Shown: piece by piece, positions 13,806 through 24,819 of the stretch | How positions within the stretch are numbered: position 1 is the stretch's first letter | How the letters are laid out: each line of letters opens with the position of its first letter | Source: Erpobdella octoculata | Taxonomy: Eukaryota; Annelida; Clitellata; Hirudinida; Erpobdellidae | Length of the DNA: 64,000 nt | NCBI GenBank assembly: GCA_963978895.1 | Contig: OZ022243.1 | Location: 447,501 to 511,500, forward strand | Reading direction: 5' to 3' | Notes under the pieces: model-generated | Told to the model about the DNA's origin: nothing | What the model saw: only the letters and a program-made list of their open reading frames with translations | Database searches by the model: none | Program-made: the position numbers and the translations under genes

Positions 13806-13928
13806 ACAGACACGGCTAGCGAAAACCCACCAGAGCAGCCAACCACAGCCGGTACACCAGCACCAGCAGCTCCCCCAACAACAACAACCACAACAACAAC
13901 GTCCTCAGCCGAAGTCGTTCCTTCAAAG

Positions 13929-16456
13929 ATGACCGAAAAGACAATCTCAACGACACCGGCTCCGACGGCGCCCATGGCGCCGAACATTAGCGTCTCCTCT
14001 TCCAACAGACTGGCACAGGAGATATATGACGAGTTTCTGGTCTGCAAGATATGTCTTGACGGCTATAAGAATCCCAAATGTCTCGACTGTCTTCACACTT
14101 TCTGCGAAGCTTGCATAGAAACTCACGTTAATTCAGGTAAGAACTTTGACCCCGGAAGTTCAACTTTTTGAATTAATTAATTAATTGATTGATTGAGATA
14201 ATCGTATACAAATCTGTTTTTTTCTTTAATTTTTTTTCTTTAAAATACAGAACCCGCTTACAAGAAGTACAGCGATTATCGAGAATTCACTTGCCCCCTG
14301 TGCCGCAAGCGAACCCAGCTACCGGTAGGAGGCGTGAAGAAACTACCCGACAACTTTCTCGTCTCCAGTCTTACCGAGGTCGTAGGCCGTCAGAAGCCGT
14401 CGCTGAACCCGTTCTGCGACATCTGCAAGCTGGTCCTGAAGACGGAAAAGGAAGCCACGAGTAAGTGTCTCGACTGCACCAAGCTCCTGTGCGCATCATG
14501 CGTTGCCCTTCACAAAACAACCAAGGCATGTCAATTGTTATTTATATCTGGAAGATTGAACATAATAAATAGTTATTGAGTTTAATAAACATTTTAAATA
14601 TTCATTTATTTCTTGAATACATTAATTTATTATTACTTAATTTGTATTAATTAATTAACAATGAGCTCTTTGATTAGGTCACCAGTAACCATTCTCTGTT
14701 CGATGTGGAAATCGAAAAAGAAATAGGCTGCAAAGATCACCAAGTTAGCTTCAAAAACTTGTTCTTAGATATACAACTCTCTATTTAAATATTTTTTTTA
14801 TTCTTTTATTAGCTTTACTTTATTTTGTTTTTAGTTAATTTTAATAATTTATTTATTTATTCATTAAAAACTCGTAGGATGAAGTCATCCGTTTTTATTG
14901 CGAGCCGTGCGAGACTTGCGTTTGCGTCCTCTGCACTTTCAACGAGCACCGAGACCATACCATCAGTCAGTTCCAAGACGTTGCCGTCAAGTACAAGCAG
15001 AACATCGAGACCCTGCTCGAGTCTTGCAAGCAGAAGATCTCGCTATTCGAGACACACTTGGAACAGATTAATAAGTGAGGAGAAGGATTGTTAAGACTGG
15101 GTACTAGTCAGGGGTATCATTTGGGGGCAGGGAGGAATCACCCTCTTCCCAAAAGATTTTCTGGAAAAAAATTTCTATAAAAACGGCAAATGTGATTAGA
15201 TTTTTACACCCCTCCCTTCATCAAAATTTTCCCCCGTGGATTTGCTGAAATTACGCCCCTGATACTAGTGGATAACCAAAAAAGAAAAACTGACGTTTGA
15301 GCAAAATATGGGAGTATGTTCAAGAATAAGTAAGAGCATATTGTTTGTTAAATGAAGCAGCCCAAAATGATTGATTGTTTGGGTCGTTGCTTGCTTGCTT
15401 GCTTGGTTGATTGATTGATTGACCAGTCAGTTGATCAGCAAATTGATTGAAAAATGATAGCTCGGTGACAAACTGATTGACAGGTGCGAGACGACGGTGA
15501 AGCAAGTGGAGCAGAAGATTCGCGACAAGAGCATCGAATTTATCCAGGACATCAGGAATAAAGAAAAACAACTCCTGGAACAGTTGCACCAGTTGTACGG
15601 CCAGGAATGCTTCGAATGCATCGACGCCAAGAAGGAATTGGTTCATCAGGTTTGTAACGAATTTTCTAATTGGTCTGTTGTGTTTAAATCACTCATGTTA
15701 TGTGTTTTATCCAATTGGTTGATCAAGTTTGTAACGAATTTTCTAACTGGTCCTTATTCATTTATTTAATTAGTTGATCAAGTTTTTAACGAATTTTCTA
15801 ATTGGTCTGTTATTTTTTATTGGCTCAGCTAATTGAAGAAATAATTAATTTATTTTTCTTTGCATTTAAATCAGGTAGAGAATATCAGAAATACTTGCAA
15901 CATCAGTGAAGTTATTCTGCTTGGCAAAGAAATAGAATTACTTTTACTCAAAAAAGACGTCGAAGACAAGCTGAACCTAATGAACCAGATTGAAGCCAGA
16001 CAGCTACCGGCTACGATTGCCAAAGCAGTCGAGTTCCAGAGTGGCTTAGTCGACCTCGGCTATCTTGTTCACGATAAAGGTGAGCCTGGCGGTAGCACCG
16101 GACGCGCCATAGTCCTGGTACGAGCAAGAAAGGTTGAAAGTGGCAAGCCGACTTCTCGCTGGCTATCGGCGACAGTCGATTGCAACAAGGATGAACAGAA
16201 ACCTTTAGCCGAAGGTGTAGCCGCTGCAGTCAAGATTCCAAGCGGAGATGAATTCGAGCTAGCTGAGGTGTGCGAGTTTGCTGTGCAAACGGACTTTCCG
16301 ACCGTTCCGAGTGAGGTTTCGACTCCCAACGGCTCAACCGGCGAAACCGACGAAGGAGATCTTCTAGCTCGCAGGCGGAGGAGAAGAGAAGATGCAGCTG
16401 CAAATAACGCACCGGCTACTACGGCTAATCCAGCTACTACGGCTCCGGCTAAATAA
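13929..16456 (+). CDS. TRIM/RBCC protein (RING, two B-boxes, coiled coil), copy 1
   Basis: Likely RING-type E3 ubiquitin ligase. Exons: 13806(ATG 13929)-14136, 14251-14525, 14678-14743, 14878-15074, 15484-15649, 15875-16456, giving 497 residues in phase. The C3HC4 RING is complete: Cys39, Cys42, Cys54, His56, Cys59, Cys62, Cys84, Cys87 (CLHTFC, CPLC). B-box 1 covers about 125-166. B-box 2 covers 179-210 (Cys179, His182, Cys191, Cys194, Cys199, Cys202, His207, His210). A coiled coil follows (about 215-330). The tail has no NHL, filamin or B30.2 domain; it ends with an Arg-rich patch (RRRRRRED) and an Ala/Thr/Pro-rich end. The RING resembles the TRIM2/3 group. The exon is open for 41 codons upstream of ATG 13929 (Thr/Pro-rich), so translation may begin in an earlier exon. 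Intron 2 uses a GC donor (AAG/GCATGT). A complete copy lies in the second duplicate. Confidence 0.9.
15101..15269. mobile_element. Non-autonomous hAT element in TRIM intron 4
   Basis: The element at 15109-15261 (153 bp) starts CAGGGGTATCATTT and ends with the reverse complement of CAGGGGCGTAATTT. It is flanked by 8-bp direct repeats GTACTAGT and ATACTAGT (7 of 8 match). There is no coding capacity. Duplicate: element at 30572-30724. Confidence 0.75.
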
Positions 16457-16457
16457 A
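16452..16457 (+). terminator. AATAAA overlapping the TRIM stop codon
   Basis: The last codons GCT AAA TAA followed by AG create an AATAAA hexamer spanning the stop codon. Other A-rich hexamers follow near 16660. If the first were used, the 3' UTR would be only about 15-25 nt. Duplicate at 31915-31920. Confidence 0.35.
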
Positions 16458-17925
16458 GTTATCGACTCGTTGGCATATGAATAAGCATTATGTGAATGGT
16501 ATTTGTTTATTTTGATCGCTATAGTAACAACGTTCTAGATTTGTGCTTGCTAGGAGCAACTTCATACAAGTGGCAGTATTATAGGAGTATAAATATATAT
16601 GTGTCAGTATGTATTTAAAAAAAAATCTTAGCATATATTTTCGTAGGACATTTGATACATCTTAATAAAAAAGTAAAAAATGTAATGTTTTTTTTTCTTA
16701 TTATTATTTAATTTATTATTTCAGAATAAATGACTTCTAAACAAAATCACACACATACAAATATAATGCTTCTCTTTCGTTTTCTGCTTATAAACGCTTC
16801 TCCAATAAATTAAGCTTCTGTATTTAAATGTATTTAAAAGTAAATATCACGAAGTAGTAATTTTATCTTTTTTAAATTTAAACGAATAAGTAGTAATTGT
16901 CATGTTTTATAATATTTTATAATCCTCAGTCAACACGACAGTCACTTGGTAATAGGAAGAGTTAGCCCACGAAGCTGACGAATGCTTGGAATAGTTAACT
17001 CAGAATCTTGCTTTACCTTTAACAGCATAAAATAAGCCCACGCATAATACTAGAAACATACAAACATACACACAAGAATAGAAGCAAACATTCACATAGA
17101 CATTTAAAAATGAATAAATAAAAAGTTTTTTTTTTATCTATGCGCAGTATACAAAACACGTGGGCAGACATCCAGAAATTATTAAATGCTCACAAAAGTA
17201 ACAAACTAAGTATTACTTTAATTAAAATGAAACACTCGTTTCCATCTGTAAAATATCGAACCTTCTGTTGTATATCGAGAAAAGCGTGTCATCCGTTTTT
17301 TCAGCCATAGATGGCCACAGAGGTGGATATGGCTTTATCTTTGGCGACCCAACCCAACCCACCATTTTCTCAACCCAACCCGATCAACTTGAAACATTAA
17401 ATTTTCCGACCCAAGCCACAGTTAATTTTTTTTGTTAATTGAACAAAAATGTTCAGTTTTTTTTCCAACCCAAACAACCCAACCCACGCACGTGTCAAAC
17501 AAATTGGACCCAATCCAACCCGATCCAACCCATGGGTCAACACAACCCATGGCCACTTCTGGATAGCCAGTCATGGATAATGGACGGTAGCCTTCCAATA
17601 TGAGTAATTGTTGTAAGTAAGGATGACTAAATAAACGACAAACGAGCTAAATGTAAAGAAACTAAAATGGCTCGAAAACTGAACTTCGCACAGAACAATC
17701 AGAAAAATGGTCGCAGAAAAACAGGGTTTAGTATAAATGTATACATATATATTCATATTAAAAATTGTATTTTTATATAAATGAATATATACATGTAAAT
17801 ATGTACCCGTTTATAGTCTTTGCCATAAAAAATATAAAGAAAGTACAGGAAAATAAAGTTAACTACGTAAACAATTTCTGTTTTTTTCTTTTCTTAAATC
17901 ATGCCTTTCGTTTCCTCTGATTCTT
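16457..17925. other. TRIM-esterase tail-to-tail intergenic region
   Basis: About 1.5 kb between convergent genes. It is AT-rich, with the TRIM 3' UTR on the left and the esterase 3' UTR on the right, and one hAT-like element (17318-17561). No exon was found. The duplicate is 31920-33388. Confidence 0.7.
17310..17569. mobile_element. Non-autonomous hAT element rich in AACCC
   Basis: The element at 17318-17561 (244 bp) begins CAGAGGTGGATATGG and ends with the reverse complement of CAGAAGTGGCCATGG (12 of 15 match). Flanks are GATGGCCA and GATAGCCA, a 7-of-8 target-site duplication. The interior is dominated by CAACCCAACCC blocks. A diverged relative lies near 41945-42115. Duplicate at 32773-33032. 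Confidence 0.75.
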
Positions 17926-18494
17926 TTAAACTACGTGGCTAACAGAATACAGCTTGGTTACTTTCTCCATCTGTTTGATCTTCACCTTGAGACTGGCTAG
18001 CCAGCCGACTAAGACTATTACCAGTACGGCTAGAAGAATCGTAGTAACAGTCAGAGAAACGATAACCAAATGACCGTTTTGTTGGCTTGGCTCGTCGGTC
18101 GAGTCAACCTCGAGGATCTCCGAGGGATACTTGTCGAAAGTTGTCAAGCCGTTGCCGAGGATCGGCGAGGCAGACTCGGGGAAAGTTCTCGGCAGAATTT
18201 CGTTCCAGAAGAAGGCTCGATCTGGCTTGAGATCTCGAGATATCTCGATGGAGTCGTGCGAAATGCTGAGGTAGAAACGCTGGCTGCGATTGTAGCGTGG
18301 CCATTCGGTTTTTCCGTCGATGGCCATTGGTTTTCTTGGAATGGGTTAAGTGTTGGAAATATTTTAATAAACTCCGTCACATATTTCATTGTCTAAAAAT
18401 AACTTATTTATATTTGGCAGACTATATCATCTTTATATAAGTAAAATAATAAAAAAAAGTAAGATAAAAGTTTGGGTTTATGCTTTATTATATA

Positions 18495-18947
18495 CTAGCG
18501 GGGTGTCCGGCGTTGCCCGGGATTTTTAGAGGTTTTCTAATGTTTGTCTCTCTCGATCTTGTTTCCTTCCCTGCTTGCTCTCCCGCTCTCGGTCGCTTTC
18601 CCGCTCCCGGTTGCTTTCCTGATCCCGGTCGCTTTCCCGCTCCCGGCCGTTTTCTCGCTCTCGTTCGCTTTCTCGCTCCCGGACGCTTTCCCGCTCTTGG
18701 TCGCTTTACTTTTCCCGCTCGCTTTTTTGCTCTCAGTTGCTTTTTCGTTCCCTCTTGCTTTCCCGTTCCCGCTCATTTTCTAATTTTCGTTTCCGCTCGC
18801 TTTCCCGCTACGCTCCGCTCATTTTGTGTCCGATTTTAATTTTGTTTTTGCTATAATTGTCTCCCATTGCCTCTCAAGTTTGTGTAAAAATTTCATTACG
18901 ATCGAATGAATGGTGTAGCAACTCATAAGTTATTTACACACACACAC
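18495..18947 (+). mobile_element. Dispersed repeat with CTAGCGGGG head and 18-bp minisatellite body
   Basis: The head is CTAGCGGGGTGTCCGGCG then TTGCCCGGG and TTTTTAGAGG. The body is an irregular tandem array of CGCTTTCCCGCTCCCGGT-like 18-bp units. The tail contains ATTTCATTACGATCGAATGA. It lies in the last esterase intron. Relatives occur at 48110-48292 (minus) and 56787-57780. Open frames across it are by-products of an 18-bp unit lacking stops. Duplicate at 33958-34410. The transposon class was not determined. Confidence 0.7.
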
Positions 18948-19863
18948 AACATCTCGTTCATCTCCCACTAAGCATACCTACATACCCTGTACTGGCAATG
19001 GCCCGCCACTGTTTCATCAAAAATAGAGACAGCTTCATGTCCTTTTCGGAATTGTAATTGTTGGCGTTGACTTTGCCGAGCTCGTCCGCCGTGTCTGACC
19101 CGAACGGAGTGCCGAAGAGGTAGCTGAGTTCGATAGAATGGTAACTCTCGGGGTGCTTGAAGTAGTAGAGGTAAATCTGGTCGTGGTAGACCGAGGTCAA
19201 GTCGGCTAGCTGGATGGTTGGAGCTGACATGTGAAAATCGGAGAGTATCTTGGAAAAGTTAAAATACGGTGAGAAAAAAAGTTAAACTATGTAAATAAAA
19301 TTAAAAAAATAAAACGATGAGATAGTATCACAATTATATATATATACTTTTAAATGATATAAAAATACTAACTTATTTCATAAACCTTCTTTTTCAGTAC
19401 TAATTTTTGTAGCTTTCCCTGTTTCTTATCCCCTACTAGTGATTTTTCACGGCCCGGCCGTTTTTTAGACCAAATTTTCAAACTCAGCTCGTTTAGACAG
19501 GCCTTAAATTACTTGGCCCAAAAATCGTGGCCAATGTCCGCCCCGGCTAAACTACGAATCCGATCCACCCGTTTTAAAACCCTAAAATGAAGTCCCCGGC
19601 CTGTGCAGTACTCTACCCCCTAGCCTAGCCTAGCCTCAGAGAAACAGCCTTCAGCATCCAATCGTACTTCTCCGTTTTCGTAGCTGATGTCTTTCGGCAG
19701 GGTGGACGCAGTCCAATTGGTGTACTGGAATTTGATGAGGTCGACGACGTTCGTTGCGTTGTTGAACGAACGAACCAGGTACTGCTCGAAGGTCGGGTCG
19801 TTCTTCTGGGACAATAGTTCAAAGTAGAAATCTGCGAAAGAAGAAAAATTATCTATTCATAAT

Positions 19864-20149
19864 CAGGGGCTAATCCACGGGGGAGTGGTAGCGATAAGCC
19901 ATGCATCCCCCCCCCCACTAGAGTGTCAATTGAACAGTTTTGGGTAGAATACCCGGTGTTTTTTAAATTAACGTAGTAAAATTGTTGAAAAAATTCTTTC
20001 GACTAATTTCCGCTCTACAGCTTTTTGGGTGAAGAAAAAAATTTGAGTCTTGGAAAAAAAATAACTACGACTGGAAGAAGAAAGTTTGAAAAAATTTGGG
20101 AAGTGGCGTGCCTACATCTCCCCACCAGGAATTTTTGGGTCCGCCACTG
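19864..20149. mobile_element. Probable hAT-like element in esterase intron
   Basis: Begins CAGGGGCTAATCCA and ends with the reverse complement of CAGTGGCGGACCCA (about 10 of 14 match). The expected 8-bp flanking repeats are poor (5 of 8), so it is an old copy or a chance match. Duplicate at 35327-35612. Confidence 0.5.
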
Positions 20150-20628
20150 CTTATATTAGGTAAATTCTAACTAATTACCAGTTTGAAAGCATACAAGAAG
20201 GATGACGATGATGTTGATAATGATGACGATAAAAAGTATGATGATTATGATAATATTTAAGATGGTAGTAATAATAGGCAGCCAGCTAGCTTTGAGTTTA
20301 AAACTTAAACTATTAGTGTCATTGAGTAAATGCAAACGATCAAACAGTTTCCTGCGTTGTTTTCGATGCAATGTGCCGAAACACAGAGTAGTTCATCTTC
20401 ATTAAAATATGCTAAACGAAATAAGAAGCACAAATTTAAGAAAAAAAAAATTCTAAAAAAAATCCAAACGACACTCACTAAATTCTCTCTCGACGATGCC
20501 AGTGACGAAGGGTACGTGGGCGAAGCGCCCGTACTTGAAAGCTTCGCGGGGTGTTTCGTGGAGTAGATATCCGTCGACGTAAGGACGGAATTCGACGCCC
20601 ATTTTGTCGTAAAGAGGAAACTGGATTT

Positions 20629-20629
<1 letters not shown>

Positions 20630-20699
<70 letters not shown>
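20630..20699. repeat. (GA)n microsatellite beside esterase exon 7 acceptor
   Basis: About 70 bp of GA with one GG interruption, immediately upstream (minus sense) of the exon at 20479-20620. It therefore forms a CT-rich polypyrimidine tract for that splice acceptor. The copy at 36093-36160 is 2 bp shorter. Confidence 0.9.
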
Positions 20700-20702
<3 letters not shown>

Positions 20703-20795
20703 GGAGGAGGGAAAAAAAGATAGAAATTTTTTTTTAATGAAATTGAGTGTAAATAATTGTTTCATTATCAGAGCTTCATTCCAGCCGCAATCACT

Positions 20796-20836
20796 TTAAG
20801 TCATCGTCGTCATCATCGTCGTCGTCATCGTCGTCG

Positions 20837-20897
<61 letters not shown>

Positions 20898-20924
20898 CAT
20901 CATCACCATCACCATCATCATCAT

Positions 20925-20984
<60 letters not shown>

Positions 20985-21045
20985 AACCACCACCACCATC
21001 ATAATCATCATCATCGTCGTCGTCGTCGTCGCCATCGTCATACAC
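20796..21045. repeat. (TCA/TCG/CAC)n trinucleotide repeat
   Basis: About 250 bp of imperfect TCA repeats with TCG and ACC variants in the esterase intron. It generates poly-His, poly-Asp and poly-Met open frames that are not genes. Duplicate at 36257-36506. Confidence 0.93.
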
Positions 21046-21391
21046 TTTACAATCATTACCACCGGTCGTACACTTTAGTAAATTTTGTTTTTATGCTTTA
21101 GATCTTTTATTTGTTTAGAAAAATTCAATTTAAAAAGAAAGAAAAAAGAATTAAAACAAGAGTTGAAATTTTTTATGAGACAGCCAACAAAAGCGCGACA
21201 GGAAATGACATGCAGATAAGACTTCCGGTACCAAAGATCGCTGAATTTTAACGAAAAAAAACACTAAATAAAACAAAAGAGTGGAAGTCTTATGAATTAT
21301 TTATAGGGTTTTGTTTTTTGTGTCAAAAATTTGGCAGCAAAAAATTTAAAAAACAAATTTTGAACTACATTTTTGTTTTAAGAATAAAAAC

Positions 21392-21579
<188 letters not shown>

Positions 21580-22379
21580 AAGTAATTACAAGTAAATATA
21601 AATTCATCAAAAATAATTATTTTTGAACAATTTTTATATCTTAATAATACAAAAATTTATGATATTTTGGTTTTTTCCTAAATCGTTGAACTAGTCAAGT
21701 TATTAATTGACTATAAATAAAGTGGTAAACAAATGAAAAAATTAAACAACTAAAACAGAAACTCGCATCAATAATTAGTAGGTATTATTGCATAGCCTTA
21801 TATTTTTATTATTATTATACAGGTTTTTTATATAGCGCTTTTTTACAAATTAAAGTCTAATAAATGCTAATTAAATTTTGTTAAACATTAATACAAATAA
21901 ATATCCTAATTAAATATTAGTAACAATTATATAACACCAATACAGGAGTTTTATACTAAACATGTTTGCATATTTAAATAATATTAAATTTATATATTAT
22001 ATATACTAATTATACTTACTTGGGCCCTTTTTTTAATGAAGTCGTAGGGCGGCACTTTTCTCAAACATTCTCTAATTTTCAGCAAAACCTGGTATTCAGT
22101 GCCGCCCGAGTCGCCGCTGAAGTCAGTAGTAGTAGCGTTCGTGCTGCAGCCCATTAATACGCCTACTCTTTTGACGTAATCCTTGAACATGGCGGACGAA
22201 TTGTGGTCGTAGCAGCTGTACATGGCTGAAGCCGAGCCGCTCTGGGCGATGACGGCATGAAAGAGACCTGGTTGAGAGGGGGGGAAACAAGGAGGGGGTA
22301 GTTGTGATGTCATAATGGGGTGGAAGTGGTAGATTGTACAGTAGTAGTAGTAGGGTCGTGGTAAAGATTGTAATAACGG

Positions 22380-24819
22380 TTGTCAAACACATCCAGCCTA
22401 AGGTATTTTTGGGGAGGGAGTCAGAACTGTCTTTGAGCTACTTAAGAAGTTATCTGTCTTTAGGATCTTGAAAGTTTTCATTTTCCATAATCTTTGGATT
22501 CCTTACGATTTTAAAATGATATCTTAACTTTTCCAGGCAACTGATGCCTACCACGTCTTCACCAGTGGACAAGCGAAGATCCAGCACGGTCTTCTCCAGG
22601 AAGGCTACGAACTCGTTACCGAAGCCTTGAACCTACTGAACAACATTTACGGTGCCATGCACCATGAAATTGCTGCCTGTGCCAGGCTGCTGGCCAGACT
22701 TAGTTACATCATGGGTGATTACGGAGAGGTAAGCTAGTCGATCATGATGATGATCTTGGTGGCGATACGCTTATGAGATACTTTCCGATACATATGGCTA
22801 ATCAACACTTTAGCTAATCAATTGATGTGTTATTTTCAGGCTCTAGTCTATCAGCAAAGAGCTGTTCTAATGAGCGAAAGAGTACTGGGTATCGACCATC
22901 CCAACACGATCACTGAATATGTAAGTATATGGTAATATCACGGTAGATGCAGTGGTAGATGCAATCAATTAATTAATTGATTATAATACTTAATTTATTC
23001 AAACAGGCGCACTTAGCCTTATACTGTTTTGCAAACAATCAAATTTCAACGGCTCTCAAGCTCCTCTACAGGGCCGTCTACTTGGCCTTTATATGCGTCG
23101 GAGAGTTCCATCCCGAAGTTGCTCTCTTCTATGTGAGTTTTATTTCTTTCCATTGATTTCAGGCTGACAGCTTCTTTTTCCATGTTATGTTTACTAGAAA
23201 GGTTTTAGTATTTTGTTGTGTCATCAAATGTTTTTTTTTCTTTCTTAGTGCAACATCGGTCTCATCCTTCACGCCGTTTCCGAGTTTGATCTCTCACTCA
23301 AGTTCCTGACCAGAGCCCTAGAGCTCAATTCAAAGTAAGCCGATTTGATTAATTAATTAATTTATTTATTTATTGAAATACTTTCACCTTATTAATTTAT
23401 ATATCAAATATTACTAAACGAATAAATAGTTTTTTTTCTGTAAAATTTGATTGATTAACCCTGCTACTACCAAGGGTATAATAACAATGATCAGAATTCG
23501 GCGAAATTTTGTGACCAAATTTAAAAAAATCAAGGGTCTTGTAGGGGGTAAATTTGTACAAAGTCACAAAATTTCACTGAATTCGGATCATGTGTGATGG
23601 GCTTCAACTCCGATTGGTGCATTGAACTTTGAACTATATTGTAATAACGACGATTTGTCTGTGTGTCCACCCAGGTTCTTTGGACCAAAAAGTCTCAAGT
23701 GCGCCCTCAACTACCACCTCATCGCGAGGACTTACTCGTGCAAGGGCGACTTCAGAAGTGCCCTCCACAGCGAAAAGGAGTCGTACACTATTTACAAACA
23801 ACTGGTGAGCTTTTTGGATTTTCCGAAACGGGTTTTGCTCGTGCTTAGCTTTTTTTCGACTGATCTTATATGTTATCCAGACGATCACACATAGGACTAT
23901 CCCAAATAGATTTATGCTCTTTGGTCTGTTGCTCATAGGGTTAGGGTTATCCTATGAGTCCCAATCCTATGTACGATTTTACCACGAGTCAGTCCTATGT
24001 GCTAAAATCACCTTATATGTACGTTTTCCGCCCGATAGCTTGGAGAAGGTCACGACCGGACGAGGGAAAGCTCCGAATGTCTCAAACATCTCACCAACCA
24101 GGCTGTCAAGTTCCAGAAGACGGTGAACCAGCTGTCGAAGGGGGAAAAAATCAATAACATACCGTCCATACAGGTATGTTCGACTTTCTGATAATACTGT
24201 ACTGACTTAGTAATTGGCTCTGAGTTTAGGTAAGACATTCGTCAGTGTTGACTGTTTAATGGCAATAATAGACAATTGGTCGCAACTTCTAAATATATTT
24301 TGAACGTATAGTGGAGTCATGTGTTTATTGTTTTTTTTTGTTTCCATTAGATCCAGGTACCATCTCTAGCTAACGTTCTCGAGACTCTGAACCTGGTCAA
24401 TGGGATAGTCTTTGTTCACATAAGGTTGGTTGATGTCCATCGTTTATTTTTTCAAAAATCTTTTTTCAAGCTTATTAAGGACTAGATGGGTCCCAAGCCT
24501 TGTATATAATTTTCTGGGTTGACTGGTTAAAAGTCACTCTAATTTCTCGAACCGTGATTATTTTCATTATTATATAGCTGCAAGTGTAACTGAAATCTGT
24601 CGTCTTTAAATTTTCAGTCCCGAAGACATCGACAAATTCCGCGAGGAAGTCCTGCGTCACCAGATCATGCAAAAGCTGAATCCGGATGCCGCCCCGGGCA
24701 AGAACCAGACGCCGAAACAGCCGGAAAACGCCGGAGAAGAACCGAAAAACAAGTCGTCTGCTGACGACCAGCCCCCGTCTGTTCCCAACGGAGGCAGTTG
24801 TTTCGATGTGGTCGACTGA
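22380..24819 (+). pseudogene. Orphan 3' fragment of CLUH in duplication copy 2
   Basis: Contains the last 23 bp of CLUH exon 20 (22380-22402) and exact copies of exons 21-28: 22537-22728, 22840-22920, 23007-23132, 23249-23334, 23675-23804, 24039-24173, 24351-24424, 24618-24819. It would encode the TPR region and C-terminus, about 340 codons. It has no CLUH promoter, start codon, CLU domain or central domain. Immediately upstream is antisense esterase intron DNA with no in-frame ATG before a stop at 22313-22315. The reading frame is undamaged, so it is recent rather than decayed. It is probably silent unless captured by a new promoter. Confidence 0.9.

Noticed and set aside
18480..18839. 119-codon frame with GRFPAPG-type repeats and its opposite-strand partner
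   Set aside because: Products of the 18-bp minisatellite in a dispersed element; several frames are open at once.
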